NCBI GenBank assembly: GCA_965225715.1 | Contig: CBDDBK010000004.1 | Coordinates: 310,001-374,000, forward strand | Direction: 5' to 3' | DNA length: 64,000 nucleotides | DNA from: CBDDBK01 sp965225715 | GTDB lineage: Bacteria > Bacteroidota > Bacteroidia > Cytophagales > Flammeovirgaceae | Shown: positions 18,805 through 28,918 of the stretch, piece by piece | Position numbering within the stretch: position 1 is the stretch's first letter | How the letters are laid out: each line of letters starts with the position of its first letter | The notes under the pieces: generated by a model | Told to the model about the DNA's origin: nothing | Databases searched by the model: none | What the model saw: only the letters and a program-made list of their open reading frames with translations | Position numbers and translations under genes: made by a program

Positions 18805-20745
18805 ATGGATAAAAGTAATAATAAAGAGAAGCGTAGCAATACGTTTAAACCAAAGAAGCCAAAAAATGGCTATCAGAGTTGGCTTGTCATTTTGGTATTA
18901 GCTGGTTTTTTTGTAGTATTTTATTTAACTCAAAAACCTGAACTAACAAATATTAGTTTTACTCAGCTTCGTCAAATGCTTATAGATGAGGAAATTCAAG
19001 ATCTATCGATTGTAAATGGGAAGTTCGTGGAAGTAACTTTAAAGCCGGAGACCTTAAAAAAAACAAAATATACCAATTTATCAGAAACTAAATTTGATCC
19101 TCAAGGTCCTCATTTTAAAATAAAAACACCAAAGGAATATTTTTTGGAAAAGCTAAAAAATATTGAAAAAGAACTTCCTGAAAAAAAACATATTAGCCCA
19201 TCTTTTGAAGAAAGAAAAAGTTTTGGAAGCTGGTTTTTTAGTTGGGGATTTTTTATTCTCTTATTGATTGGATTTTGGTGGTTTCTAAGGCGTTTAACTT
19301 CTGCTGGAGGTCCAAGCGGGCAAATTTTTAATATCGGGAAGTCACGTGCTTCGCTTTTTGATGGTGAAAAAGTTGAAATAACCTTTAAAGACGTTGCCGG
19401 TTTAGATGAAGCTAAAGAAGAAGTTGAAGAAGTTGTTCAATTTTTGAAAAATCCCAAACGTTATACAGACTTAGGAGGTAAAATACCTAAAGGTGTACTT
19501 TTAATAGGTGCACCAGGAACAGGAAAAACTCTATTAGCCAAGGCAGTAGCAGGTGAATCTGGAGTGCCTTTTTTTAGTTTGTCTGGTTCAGATTTTGTAG
19601 AAATGTTTGTTGGTGTAGGTGCTGCAAGAGTTAGGGACCTTTTTAAGCAAGCTAAAGAAAAAGCACCTTGTATTGTATTTATAGACGAAATAGATGCTAT
19701 CGGAAGGTCTAGAGGACGTTCCCAAGCACCCGGAGGTGCTAATGATGAAAGAGAAAATACCTTGAATTCTTTGTTAGTAGAAATGGATGGTTTTGGTACC
19801 GATTCTGGTGTTATTATTTTAGCGGCTTCTAATCGTCCTGATGTTTTAGATAGTGCTTTAACCAGAGCAGGACGCTTCGATAGACAAATAGGAATAGATA
19901 AACCAGACTTATCACAAAGAGAAGCTATTTTTAAAGTTCATATTAAACCACTTAAAACATATAGAGATGTAAAAGTAAAAGATTTGGCTGCTCAAACACC
20001 TGGGTTTGCAGGTGCCGATATTGCTAATGTTTGTAACGAGGCTGCTTTAATAGCAGGTAGAAAAAATAAAAAAAGTGTTGGTAAAAAAGATTTTGAGGAT
20101 GCTATTGATAGGGTCATTGGTGGATTGGAGAAAAAGAGTAAAATTATTTCTGTTGATGAAAAACGTATCGTCGCTTATCATGAAGCTGGACATGCTGTAG
20201 TAGGTTGGTTTTTACCTTTTACGGATCCTCTGGTAAAAGTTAGTATCGTCCCTCGTGGAATTGCAGCTTTAGGTTATGCCCAATATTTGCCTCAAGAACG
20301 CTTCTTGAGAACCAAAGAACAAATGCTTGATGAAATGGCTATGGCTCTAGGCGGAAGAGCAGCAGAAGAGATTATTTTTAATAAAATATCTACAGGAGCA
20401 TTAAGTGATTTAGAACGCATTACTAAAATGGCCTATAATATGGTCACTGTTTATGGTATGAATGAGGTTATGGGAAATATCTCTTATTATGATTCCCAAA
20501 GGTCTGAATATATGATGCAAAAACCTTATTCTGAGGCAACTGCTGAGGTTATTGATAAAGAAGTTAAAAATCTTATAAACTTAATCTATAAAAAAGCTAA
20601 AAATTTGCTGATGGAAAAGAGAAGTCAGCTAGAAGTAATTGCTCAAGAACTTCTAAAAAAAGAGGTTATTTCCAGTAACGATATAAAGAAACTCATTGGA
20701 GAAAGACCTTTTCAAAAAGAACAAGGAAAAATAACAAATAAATAA
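18805..20745 (+). CDS. ftsH: ATP-dependent zinc metalloprotease FtsH
   Basis: Membrane-anchored AAA+ protease that degrades misfolded membrane proteins and short-lived regulators. 646 residues. Membrane helices are at about 25-41 and 142-161, flanking a periplasmic domain. The AAA domain has Walker A GAPGTGKT (235-242), Walker B IVFIDEIDA and the TRAGRFDR arginine-finger segment. The zinc-binding HEAGH is at 459-463, with the third ligand in the segment around GALSDLERITKMAYNMV. Start is ATG after a long leader; no operon partner. Confidence 0.97.
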   Translation: MDKSNNKEKRSNTFKPKKPKNGYQSWLVILVLAGFFVVFYLTQKPELTNISFTQLRQMLIDEEIQDLSIVNGKFVEVTLKPETLKKTKYTNLSETKFDPQGPHFKIKTPKEYFLEKLKNIEKELPEKKHISPSFEERKSFGSWFFSWGFFILLLIGFWWFLRRLTSAGGPSGQIFNIGKSRASLFDGEKVEITFKDVAGLDEAKEEVEEVVQFLKNPKRYTDLGGKIPKGVLLIGAPGTGKTLLAKAVAGESGVPFFSLSGSDFVEMFVGVGAARVRDLFKQAKEKAPCIVFIDEIDAIGRSRGRSQAPGGANDERENTLNSLLVEMDGFGTDSGVIILAASNRPDVLDSALTRAGRFDRQIGIDKPDLSQREAIFKVHIKPLKTYRDVKVKDLAAQTPGFAGADIANVCNEAALIAGRKNKKSVGKKDFEDAIDRVIGGLEKKSKIISVDEKRIVAYHEAGHAVVGWFLPFTDPLVKVSIVPRGIAALGYAQYLPQERFLRTKEQMLDEMAMALGGRAAEEIIFNKISTGALSDLERITKMAYNMVTVYGMNEVMGNISYYDSQRSEYMMQKPYSEATAEVIDKEVKNLINLIYKKAKNLLMEKRSQLEVIAQELLKKEVISSNDIKKLIGERPFQKEQGKITNK

Positions 20746-20928
20746 AATAAAGGTAAAAAATAAAAAATAGCTAGGCTAAAAAAAAGAATTGAAAATAGAT
20801 AACAAATATTCTCATTATAAATGAATTAAATCTTTTAAAAATCCTTTTTCAAAAACTTTTTTCTATTTGCAATGACTATAGAGACAATTTTTTTGTCTCT
20901 TAGTTTCTACATATAGGTTTTAAAAACA

Positions 20929-22266
20929 TCACAAAATTATTTCCTCTAAACTTTCATTAACAACATCCCATATTTTATCAACAATATCTAAATGTTCTGG
21001 TTTTATGAGGCAAGCTCTTAAACAAGTAACTTGATCTTGATCTTGTAAAATGTTTCGCCATGAAGGTGATAGTAAATGATTTGGATATTCAAGTAAAGCC
21101 AAATGGATACCTTTTTGGCTGGCTTTAGCAAAAACTGCCTTAGAATATTTACTAATTTGACTTAAAGATTTTGCAAAAGGTGCCCATACAATTATATCTG
21201 TTTCAGGTTCTAAAAGAGCTATGAATCGATTGCTTGTCTTTATCTTATAATATAAATTAATTGTTGCTTGTCGTGATTTAGCTAGGTCATTAGCAAAACG
21301 ACCACCTTTTTTTAAAGGAAACATTTGCATAGTTGCCCACAAAGCTACGGCACTTGAACCAGAGCGTGAACATTCTAAAGTAATTTCTCCAAAATGTGAG
21401 TCAGAATCGGTATAATAGGTATATGGTGAATCGTGTTTATAAAATTTTGCAATCTTTTTATCTTTGAATAAAATACACCCACAACCATAAGGTTGCAAAC
21501 CTCGCTTATGCGGATCAATAACTAGACTGTCAACGTGTTTAATAGCTCTATATTGAGCTTTAACTTCCGCATTCAAATTTTCAATTAGTATAAAATAGCC
21601 TCCATAAGCCGCATCTACATGAATACGAAAGTTGTATTTTTTTCTTAATTCAAGAACTTTAATCAATTGATCTACAGAACCAGTACCTGTTACACCCATT
21701 GTAACTACTACCGTACCAATATTGCCTTCTTTAAGTTTCTTTTCCAAATCACCAATATCTATTTGTCCTTTCAAGTTACATTTAATACTATCAAAAGGCA
21801 GCCCCAAAACACCTGAAATACGCTTATGGGTGTAATGGCTAAGTTCAGAAGCTAGTATTTTTTTACCGGGGTGATAACATTTAGATACCCATAAGGCTTC
21901 CATATTTGCCATTGTACCTCCACTGGTTAAATGGCCTAAATACTCTTGCCAACCGAACATTTTGGCTATATTTTGAACAGCTTCTTTCTCCATCCATGTG
22001 CTAACCCGGCTTGTATCGCAAGAATGATTATTAGCATTAATATACATAGCCAATGTATAAGCAAGACGTGCTATGGCATGAGGTGGTTTTAACATTTGAC
22101 CGGCATATTCAGGTTGAAAAAGTGGTAAACTACTCTTCATTTTATCTGCTACCTGTAATAGAATATCTTCTGTCTCATTTTTGTTATTTTCATTCAAAGT
22201 ATCAGGAAAACTATGAAAACCTAATTTCAGATTTTTCAACGCTTTAGCTAATATATCCAAATCCAT
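20929..22266 (-). CDS. PLP-dependent group II amino-acid decarboxylase
   Basis: 445 residues from the ATG at 22266; upstream TTG starts only add a non-conserved tail. The fold-type I pattern is clear: SGGTMANMEAL binds the cofactor phosphate, HVDAAYGG holds the aspartate that pairs with the pyridine nitrogen, and DPHKRGLQPYGCG contains the Schiff-base lysine. These are features of the aromatic-amino-acid/glutamate/diaminobutyrate decarboxylase family. The substrate cannot be assigned; no transporter or amine-pathway gene is adjacent. The closing segment HLLSPSWRNILQDQDQVTCLR fits the small C-terminal domain. Confidence 0.85.
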   Translation of the reverse strand: MDLDILAKALKNLKLGFHSFPDTLNENNKNETEDILLQVADKMKSSLPLFQPEYAGQMLKPPHAIARLAYTLAMYINANNHSCDTSRVSTWMEKEAVQNIAKMFGWQEYLGHLTSGGTMANMEALWVSKCYHPGKKILASELSHYTHKRISGVLGLPFDSIKCNLKGQIDIGDLEKKLKEGNIGTVVVTMGVTGTGSVDQLIKVLELRKKYNFRIHVDAAYGGYFILIENLNAEVKAQYRAIKHVDSLVIDPHKRGLQPYGCGCILFKDKKIAKFYKHDSPYTYYTDSDSHFGEITLECSRSGSSAVALWATMQMFPLKKGGRFANDLAKSRQATINLYYKIKTSNRFIALLEPETDIIVWAPFAKSLSQISKYSKAVFAKASQKGIHLALLEYPNHLLSPSWRNILQDQDQVTCLRACLIKPEHLDIVDKIWDVVNESLEEIIL

Positions 22267-22450
22267 AATTGTAATATTTAAATTTAAGATTATAAAATTA
22301 TAGTACCTTAATATAAACAAAAAAATTAGAATGAATCTATTTCTATAATAAAAAATAAATATAATTTTTAAAATGCCTCCTAATTTATTGTATATTGATG
22401 TTATTAAATTGACACCTTTTTATATCTAATAAAAAATTTATACAGTAGTC

Positions 22451-23020
22451 ATGGAAGAAATAATGAACTTTTTTGATACAAACTCTATTTTAGAAACTAT
22501 ATATTGGTTGCTTGCAATTGCTTCAAGTGGTTTTTTAGGACTAAAAATACTTTTCAACTTTATTGGCTTAGATTTGGATTATGATTTGGATTTAGATTTT
22601 GATACAGGTTTTTCATTGTCTACTTTAACAGGCTTTTTAAGTGCAGGTAGTTGGACAGGAATATTAGCCTATAAAATGACCTCTTTAACTGATGGATTTA
22701 TTGTTTTAGCAGCTGGAATAGCAGGAATAATTGGCTTTGCAGGTAGTTTTTTTGTCCTTAAAAAGCTAAAAACCATAGAAACAAGTGGAAATATTTTAAT
22801 AGAAAATGCTATCGGAAAAACAGGAAAAGTCTATCTTCATATCCCTAAAAATGGTATAGGACAAGTGGAAGTAATTATTCAAAGTAGGCTTAAGATTATG
22901 GATGCAGTTAGTGCTAATGGAGAAAAAATTAATACTGGAGAAGAAGTTTTTATTTTTGATATTCAAAATAATCGATTAGTTGTTGAAAAAACAGCTGAAA
23001 ATCAAATATCTGAAAAATGA
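22451..23020 (+). CDS. NfeD-like membrane protein with C-terminal OB-fold
   Basis: 189 residues. Two or three membrane helices (about 13-37, 55-75 and 80-103) flank an acidic loop rich in Asp-Leu/Asp-Tyr repeats. A soluble beta-rich domain from about 115 begins NAIGKTGKVYLHIPKNGIGQVEV and ends EVFIFDIQNNRLVVEK, matching the OB-fold of NfeD/YqiJ proteins. These usually work beside a flotillin in membrane microdomains, but no flotillin gene follows here. ATG at 22451. Confidence 0.65.
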   Translation: MEEIMNFFDTNSILETIYWLLAIASSGFLGLKILFNFIGLDLDYDLDLDFDTGFSLSTLTGFLSAGSWTGILAYKMTSLTDGFIVLAAGIAGIIGFAGSFFVLKKLKTIETSGNILIENAIGKTGKVYLHIPKNGIGQVEVIIQSRLKIMDAVSANGEKINTGEEVFIFDIQNNRLVVEKTAENQISEK

Positions 23021-23084
23021 TAATTCATATTTTGTAAAACCCATAGTATGGTAACTTTTTTACCCTATTGGTATAGTTATAGTT

Positions 23085-23150
23085 ACATCACTTGAAAAAT
23101 ATTTTTAGAGAATTTAACTCATGAGATAAAACAGCATTACTACAACTTAT
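23085..23150 (-). repeat. Dispersed intergenic repeat, family A
   Basis: TATAGTTACATCACTTGAAA, then AATATTTTTAGAGAATTTAAC, then AGCATTACTA. Reverse orientation. Confidence 0.5.
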
Positions 23151-23251
23151 AGTTTTTAAACTTTGTAGCTTAGCATCTTAATTTTCTTAATTCCTGTTTT
23201 TTACAAAGCCAATAGTTTGTTTTTTTAAATCATATTTTCTACAACACTACC

Positions 23252-23707
23252 TTAATTTTTAATACGTATAATCACATTTGTTGTATCTCTAAAAATAACT
23301 TCATTATTGCTTACGTATCCAGAATCAAAAGAATTATACACTAAGTCAATGTTTTTTAGATGCTCTATAAATCCACAATCAGGTGCTATATTTTGACTTT
23401 CTACCTCATAAGTAAGCCTTATTGTGTCTATGCTGTTAGTTGTGTAAAAAACAAATGTAGAGGTATCTTGGCTTCTATTAACAGGAAAAAATGCTTCTGA
23501 AAATGCTGTATCTTCATAAAGTGTTTCATTGATTTCTAAACCACTTATTGTCTTAATAGTTATCTGAAAATTTGCTGTATCACTTATAAATCTTATTTTT
23601 AAATTTGCTCCAAAATTATTTTGAGGTTCACAATCTATACAACTTTTAAACAAAAAAGCTAAAAATAGTAAACCAAGAAAACCAATTCTTTTAGTTTTTA
23701 TAGTCAT
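23252..23707 (-). CDS. Small lipoprotein (resembles DUF6452)
   Basis: 151 residues. The signal peptide FLGLLFLAFLFKSC places a lipidated cysteine at 23. Two further cysteines (CIDC, and CGF near residue 112) and an all-beta pattern follow. The layout fits Bacteroidota DUF6452 lipoproteins with an N-terminal CxxC and a later CGF; I hold that match with modest confidence. Probably attached to a membrane facing the periplasm. Flanked on both sides by family-A repeats. Confidence 0.6.
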   Translation of the reverse strand: MTIKTKRIGFLGLLFLAFLFKSCIDCEPQNNFGANLKIRFISDTANFQITIKTISGLEINETLYEDTAFSEAFFPVNRSQDTSTFVFYTTNSIDTIRLTYEVESQNIAPDCGFIEHLKNIDLVYNSFDSGYVSNNEVIFRDTTNVIIRIKN

Positions 23708-23782
23708 TGAAATTAATAAAGTATAAAATAGTAAATTAAACGATTATAAATATAGTTTTAAGTTTATAAAAAACAAAAAATG

Positions 23783-23850
23783 TATATAGTCACTTCACTT
23801 GAAAAAGGATTTTAGATGGTTTAACTAATTAATATCGTATTGCTATATAA
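23783..23850 (-). repeat. Dispersed intergenic repeat, family A
   Basis: TATATAGTCACTTCACTTGA, then AAAAGGATTTTAGATGGTTTA, then GTATTGCTATAT, in reverse orientation. Confidence 0.55.
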
Positions 23851-24043
23851 ATTCCAATAGTTACGAATTATTAAATTAAAAATACAATGGTGTTGTATAA
23901 AATATAATGGAAAATTTTATACATAACTGTTGTTAACCAATACTTCGGTAATTTTATAACAAGTTGACTATAAAATAAAATTAAATATAGTTTCTAGTTT
24001 TTTGACTAACAAATATTTATAATTATAAGTATATCAAAATTAC

Positions 24044-24073
24044 TTTGGAAAATTTTAAATTATACTATATTTG
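24044..24073 (+). promoter_or_regulatory. Candidate Bacteroidota sigma-A promoter for prs
   Basis: TTTG at 24044-24047, 18 bp, then TATATTTG at 24066-24073. This fits the Bacteroidota -33 TTTG / -7 TAnnTTTG pattern exactly. It implies a leader of about 160 nt before the prs start. Confidence 0.5.
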
Positions 24074-24242
24074 AAAATACCGATATAAAATTCTGATTTT
24101 TTATATTTTTAAAAGGATAAATTATACTTTTTATTATTTCAGGTAAAATTAATTATATAATAACATTACTTAATTTGGTCTAACATCAATCATTAATTAT
24201 CATTTTTTACAAAAAATTAAACTCATTAATCATTTAATTAAA

Positions 24243-25178
24243 ATGCCCTCTGTAAAATTGTTTTCATGTTCTAGCTGTCCAGATTTATCAAAAGAAATCG
24301 CTGAAAGTTATGGTAAAGAATTAGGTGGTTTGGAAATTCAACATTTTGCTGATGGTGAAATGGCACCTTATTTTTCTGAATCTATTCGTGGTCATGATAT
24401 ATATTTAATTCAATCAACACATTCACCTGCTGACAACCTTTTAGAACTTTTATTAGCTATAGATGCAGCTCGAAGAGCTTCGGTAAAAAGTGTAGCTGTT
24501 GTTATTCCTTATTTTGGTTATGGACGTCAAGATCGAAAAGATAGACCCCGTATAGCTATAGGCGCGCGTCTAATGGCAAATTTGATTATCGCTGCTGGGG
24601 CTGATAGACTGATCACTTGTGATTTACATGCCGAACAAATTCAAGGTTTTTTCAATATTCCCCTTGACAATTTACAAAGTGCCGTTGTTTTTGTACCTTA
24701 TATCAAAGAGTTAAGGTTAAAAGATTTTATTTTTGCTTCTCCTGATGTTGGAGGAGTTGAACGCGCACGATCTTTTGCTAAACATTTTAATGTAGAAATT
24801 GTATTTTGCAATAAGTATAGACCAGCCCCAAATGAAATAGCTTCTATACAGGTTATTGGAAATGTAAAAGACAAAAATGTTATTATTATAGATGATATGG
24901 TTGATACTGCTGGAACACTTTGCAAGTCTGCAAAGACCATAAAAGAACAAGGTGCTATTTCAGTAAGAGCTATTTGTACCCATCCGGTTCTATCTAATAA
25001 GGCTTGGGAACAGGTAGAAAAATCATGTATAGATGAGTTGGTTGTAGCCAATACTATTCCACTTTCTAAAGAAGCAATAAATTGTAAAAAAATTAAAATA
25101 TTATCAGTAGCTCATTTGTTTGCTCGTACAATACGGAAAATAAATGATCAAGAATCGGTTAGTTCTTTATTTATTTAA
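24243..25178 (+). CDS. prs: Ribose-phosphate pyrophosphokinase (PRPP synthetase)
   Basis: Makes 5-phosphoribosyl diphosphate from ribose 5-phosphate and ATP, feeding nucleotide, histidine and NAD synthesis. 311 residues, the standard class I length. Landmarks are FADGE, YFGYGRQDRKDRPRIAIGAR with the catalytic-loop basic residues, CDLHAEQIQGFF, and the PRPP-binding loop IIDDMVDTAGTL. The next gene encodes ribosomal protein L25 in the same direction but 311 bp away with its own promoter candidate. Confidence 0.96.
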   Translation: MPSVKLFSCSSCPDLSKEIAESYGKELGGLEIQHFADGEMAPYFSESIRGHDIYLIQSTHSPADNLLELLLAIDAARRASVKSVAVVIPYFGYGRQDRKDRPRIAIGARLMANLIIAAGADRLITCDLHAEQIQGFFNIPLDNLQSAVVFVPYIKELRLKDFIFASPDVGGVERARSFAKHFNVEIVFCNKYRPAPNEIASIQVIGNVKDKNVIIIDDMVDTAGTLCKSAKTIKEQGAISVRAICTHPVLSNKAWEQVEKSCIDELVVANTIPLSKEAINCKKIKILSVAHLFARTIRKINDQESVSSLFI

Positions 25179-25435
25179 AGTTTGAATTTCATTTTGGCTA
25201 TATAATAATTAAATTTGGAATAGCCTTGTAATTGAATAGCTTATAAATTTTTTTTAATATTTTGATAATCAAATATTTATAATACTTAAATTTCATAGTT
25301 TAACTCATTAAAGTACCTTTTTTAATCCGTTTTTCTTATCCTTTGTTTTTCCAAATTTAGCACTTTATCGGGATTTAGACAAACCTATAATTTCAATATT
25401 ATAATTTTCTTAACTCCTAATTCATAATTATTAAT

Positions 25436-25443
25436 TATATTTG
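25436..25443 (+). promoter_or_regulatory. Candidate -7 box for rplY
   Basis: TATATTTG, an exact TAnnTTTG match, 46 bp before the rplY start codon. I see no convincing -33 TTTG at 17-23 bp upstream. Confidence 0.35.
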
Positions 25444-25489
25444 CCGATCATTCTATTATCAATTTAGTATAATAATTAGTATATAAAAA

Positions 25490-26086
25490 ATGACAACTCT
25501 GGATTTAATAGGTTATAAACGAGAGACACTTAACAAAGCTGAAACAAAAAAAATAAGACTCAAAGGTCATGTACCTTGTGTTTTATACGGATTAAAAAAT
25601 GAAAATATTCATTTTCATGTACCTGCAATATTGTTTAAAGAATTGATCTATACTCAAAAAGTCAATTTTATAAATATGGATATAGAAGGTGATGAATATT
25701 CTTGTATTTTACAAGATGCTCAATTTCACCCAGTTAGTGAAAATATTCTTCACGTTGATTTTTTAATACTTCATGAAAAGAAAAAAATAAAAATGGATAT
25801 TCCTATTAGGTTTGTTGGCATTTCTCCGGGGGTTATCAAAGGGGGAAAATTATCAAGTAGGCTACAAAGTATAAAAGTAGAATCTTTCCCTCAAAATATG
25901 CCTCAAGAAATAGAAGTCAGTATAGAAGGTTTAGAACTAGGACAATCCGTTAAAATTTCTAGTTTAAAACCTAAAAATTATACTATTCTTAATAATTTTC
26001 AAATACCTATTGCCACAATTTTAATACCGAGAAGTTTAAGAAGCACAGAAGCCAAAGAAGAAACGGTAGAAGTTGAACAAGATTAA
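25490..26086 (+). CDS. rplY: Ribosomal protein L25 (CTC/TL5 form)
   Basis: 198 residues, the long form with an N-terminal 5S rRNA-binding L25 domain (about 1-92, with HVPCVLYG and the FHPVSEN...HVDFL segment) and a C-terminal beta domain (about 95-185, IPIRFVGISPGVIKGGKL...QEIEVSIEGLELGQSVKIS). The tail is acidic (EAKEETVEVEQD), as is common. Starts at ATG. Acts in the large ribosomal subunit. Confidence 0.93.
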   Translation: MTTLDLIGYKRETLNKAETKKIRLKGHVPCVLYGLKNENIHFHVPAILFKELIYTQKVNFINMDIEGDEYSCILQDAQFHPVSENILHVDFLILHEKKKIKMDIPIRFVGISPGVIKGGKLSSRLQSIKVESFPQNMPQEIEVSIEGLELGQSVKISSLKPKNYTILNNFQIPIATILIPRSLRSTEAKEETVEVEQD

Positions 26087-26247
26087 TAATCAAATCACAA
26101 AAAATTAATAGAAACTAATGAACATTTCTGAGATAAAAATAATATTGCTATAAAACCCGGGAGACCTTTAAAAATCTTCTGGGCTCCTAAATGAAAAATC
26201 TAAAACTTCATTATTAGTCATTAAATTATCCATTATTTTTTTATTCT

Positions 26248-26745
26248 ATGTCAAAAACAGCATTTAAAGGCAACCCTATTCAATTGGAAAATAATATACT
26301 TTCTCTTAACGATGAAGCCCCCAATTTTACTTTCCTAAAACAAGATTTAAGCCAAAGTTCTTTATATGATTATGAAGGCAAAACAAAAGTTATTATTGCC
26401 TTACCAAGTGTGGACACAGGGGTCTGTGCTATGGAAACACGAAAGTTTAATGCAAAGTTAGCAAACCAAACTGATGTTATTGGCTTGGTCATTTCAAAAG
26501 ATTTGCCTTTTGCTTTAAAGCGTTTTTGTGTTGCTGAAGATATTAAAAATATCGATGTGGCATCTGATTTTCATAATAATTTTTCTTCTCAGTATGGGTT
26601 AAAAATGGTTGAAGGTCCTTTGAAAGGTTTATTGGCAAGAGCAGTTTTTGTAGTTGACCCTAATAATAAAATTAAATATGTTGAACTGGTTTCTGAAGTT
26701 ACCCAAGAACCTGATTATGAAAAAGTTTTAAAAGTTATATCCTAA
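26248..26745 (+). CDS. tpx: Thiol peroxidase (Tpx, atypical 2-Cys peroxiredoxin)
   Basis: 165 residues. Reduces peroxides using thioredoxin. The peroxidatic cysteine is C60 in PSVDTGVCAMETRKF and the resolving cysteine is C94 in KRFCVAEDI. The Thr of the T-x-x-C motif (T57) and a conserved Arg (R65) are present. Start at ATG 26248; it is a stand-alone gene. Confidence 0.92.
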   Translation: MSKTAFKGNPIQLENNILSLNDEAPNFTFLKQDLSQSSLYDYEGKTKVIIALPSVDTGVCAMETRKFNAKLANQTDVIGLVISKDLPFALKRFCVAEDIKNIDVASDFHNNFSSQYGLKMVEGPLKGLLARAVFVVDPNNKIKYVELVSEVTQEPDYEKVLKVIS

Positions 26746-26970
26746 GTTGCTATAGAACTTTTTATGATCTATTGATTTCATTTGAAATAAGAAAAGTAAT
26801 TTCTCTTTTTTAAAAAAAGTTGTGCTTTAGCTACAAACTTAATCATTTTGCTCTACAATTACAAGGTTATACTAAAGCAACTCAAGCTGCCTTTAAGGAA
26901 TTAGAAATCCTAAAATAAGCTGCTGATGATACTAGTTGCGTAACATTGAGATAAAAGTTATAAATTCCTT

Positions 26971-28752
26971 TTAATCTACCATTTGGAAAACGCTAATTCC
27001 CTTATCATTAGCTCCTGATACAAAGAGAAAAATCTTCCCAGAGATAATAGCTGAACACACAAATCTAGTCCCATCTAATGCTAAAGTATCATCATCGAAA
27101 ATATTATTAATATTTGTCAAAGTACCATCAGCAGCTATTTGAAAAATACTGACTCCATCATCACCATTTCCTGATGCATAGAGAAAAGGTTGCTCAGAAA
27201 CCACAGATATGGATATAACCCCATTTAATGCTAAAGTATCATTATCAAAAACATTATCAATATTCATCAAAGTACCATCAGAAGCGACCGAAAAAACACT
27301 AATTCCATGATCAGCATTTCCTGCCCCAAACAGGTAAGTCTTCCCAAAAATATCAATTGTAGACAAAGAAAAAGTTCCATCTAATGCTAAAGTCTCATTG
27401 TCAGAAACATTATAAACATTTGTCAAAGTACCATCAGAAGCGACCGAAAAAACACTGATACCATCATCGTCAACCCCTGTTCCAAAGAGATAAGTCATCC
27501 CAGAAACAACAGCTGTAGAGAGAGATACAACCCCATTTAATGCTAAAATATTATTGTCTGAAACATTATCAACATTTGTTAAAGTACCATCAGAAGCGAC
27601 CGAAAAAACACTGATACCATCATCTACTGTCGCTCCTACAAAGAGATAAGTTGTCCCAAAAACATCAGCTGTAGACATAGATGCAACCCCATGTAGCTTC
27701 CATGTATCATTATCGTAAACATTATCAACATTTGTTAAAGTACCATCAGCAGCCACCGAAAAAACACTGACTCCATTATCATGGAATCCTGCCCCAAAGA
27801 GATAAGTCGTCTCAGAAACAACAGCTGTAGTTATAGGATAAATCCCATCTAACGCCAAAGTATTATCATCGTAAATATTATCAACATTCGTTAAAATACC
27901 ATCGGAATCTATTGAAAAAACACTGATACCATCATCTATTATAGCTCCTACAAAGAGATAAGTTGTTCCAGAAATAAGAGCCGTAGCCATAGAATAAATC
28001 CCATTTAACGCCAAAATATTATCATCAAAAACATTATCGGTCGAAGAAAAAGTAGTAGTATCTCTGATCATAATGGGAAAGTTAGCGGTAGTGGTATTGC
28101 CGGATTGATCCCTGACTTCTATATTTAAAATATAAGCTGATAGAGTTTCAAAATCCAAAAGACTGGCAACTGTGATCAAACCATCATCTGAAATTCTGAA
28201 AGCTCCTGCTGTATTACCTGATATAAACCTATAAGAAACAATACTTATATTATCATTGGCTATAATTTGTCCTACCCTCTCGCCAACAGAAGCTGATTCG
28301 GAAATCGAATAATTATCAGCAACTATACTCGGAGGTTGGTCATCTATATCAATTACGCTAATACTAAAAGTCATCTCAAAAGTCCCTCCCTTTCCATCAT
28401 CTGTTTGCACACGAATAGAATAGACATTTTGGGTTTCAAAATCAAAAACAACATTGGTGATCAAGTTAATACCATCTATAATAAAACTGTTATTATCGCT
28501 ATCACCTTCGCCACTTACTAAACTATAGCTATGGCTATCTTCGGCATCAGCATCAGTTGTACTAAAAGTAGCAACTTCAGTTCCTATAGTTTGGTTTTCC
28601 AGAATGGTCAATACACTTAAAGCTAAGGCTGTTGGAGGTACATTTGTATCAACTGGAGATAGATCGTTACATCTTTCAGATGTAGTTAAAATAAAAAGAA
28701 TAGCTAAGACAACATAACTACGAGATTTAAAAAATAAATTTGTAATAGTCAT
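26971..28752 (-). CDS. Secreted protein with two cadherin-like domains and a beta-propeller-like repeat array
   Basis: 593 residues. An N-terminal export signal ends near residue 27; Cys28 lacks a good lipobox. Cadherin-like domains lie at about 37-135 (LENQTIGTEVATFSTTDADAEDSHSY) and 140-235 (SESASVGERVGQIIANDN), both with the calcium-binding DADAED/DxD style. From about 240 on there are seven repeats of some 50 residues built on TYLFVGA...DDGISVFSVASDGTLTNVDN, alternating with ILALNGV/TLALDGT. This fits a beta-propeller or YncE-like fold. The role is probably surface binding or adhesion. The repeats differ in sequence, so the expansion is older than the TPR array in the NLR gene. No C-terminal sorting domain was recognised. 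Confidence 0.75.
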   Translation of the reverse strand: MTITNLFFKSRSYVVLAILFILTTSERCNDLSPVDTNVPPTALALSVLTILENQTIGTEVATFSTTDADAEDSHSYSLVSGEGDSDNNSFIIDGINLITNVVFDFETQNVYSIRVQTDDGKGGTFEMTFSISVIDIDDQPPSIVADNYSISESASVGERVGQIIANDNISIVSYRFISGNTAGAFRISDDGLITVASLLDFETLSAYILNIEVRDQSGNTTTANFPIMIRDTTTFSSTDNVFDDNILALNGIYSMATALISGTTYLFVGAIIDDGISVFSIDSDGILTNVDNIYDDNTLALDGIYPITTAVVSETTYLFGAGFHDNGVSVFSVAADGTLTNVDNVYDNDTWKLHGVASMSTADVFGTTYLFVGATVDDGISVFSVASDGTLTNVDNVSDNNILALNGVVSLSTAVVSGMTYLFGTGVDDDGISVFSVASDGTLTNVYNVSDNETLALDGTFSLSTIDIFGKTYLFGAGNADHGISVFSVASDGTLMNIDNVFDNDTLALNGVISISVVSEQPFLYASGNGDDGVSIFQIAADGTLTNINNIFDDDTLALDGTRFVCSAIISGKIFLFVSGANDKGISVFQMVD

Positions 28753-28918
28753 AATATTTAATTAAAAAACTAAATAATAATTAGATAAAACTCTCTTATA
28801 AAAACTATTTAAATACAAAAATATGACTGCGGTTAAAATCCAAATAAAATTGGTTTTTTTCTTTTTTTTTTGAAAAAATTAGCTGACCGCTTTATCCATA
28901 CCATAGTCATTTTGATAC

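Larger units (their letters stand above)
23708..24242. other. Intergenic region upstream of prs
   Basis: Holds a family-A repeat (23783-23850), CAATACTTCGGTAATTTT at about 23937-23954 (also near 29004), and a good promoter candidate for prs at 24044-24073. No gene seen. Confidence 0.5.

Noticed and set aside
24698..25051. Minus-strand 117-codon frame inside prs
   Set aside because: Lies wholly within a gene with all PRPP-synthetase motifs; no independent support.
26150..26195. Hairpin terminator after rplY
   Set aside because: Possible GGGAG...CTCC pairing is short with mismatches and no T-run.
26800..26925. Frame reading ALQLQGYTKATQAAFKELEILK after tpx
   Set aside because: Protein-like but without start or family; too short to call a gene or remnant with any confidence.
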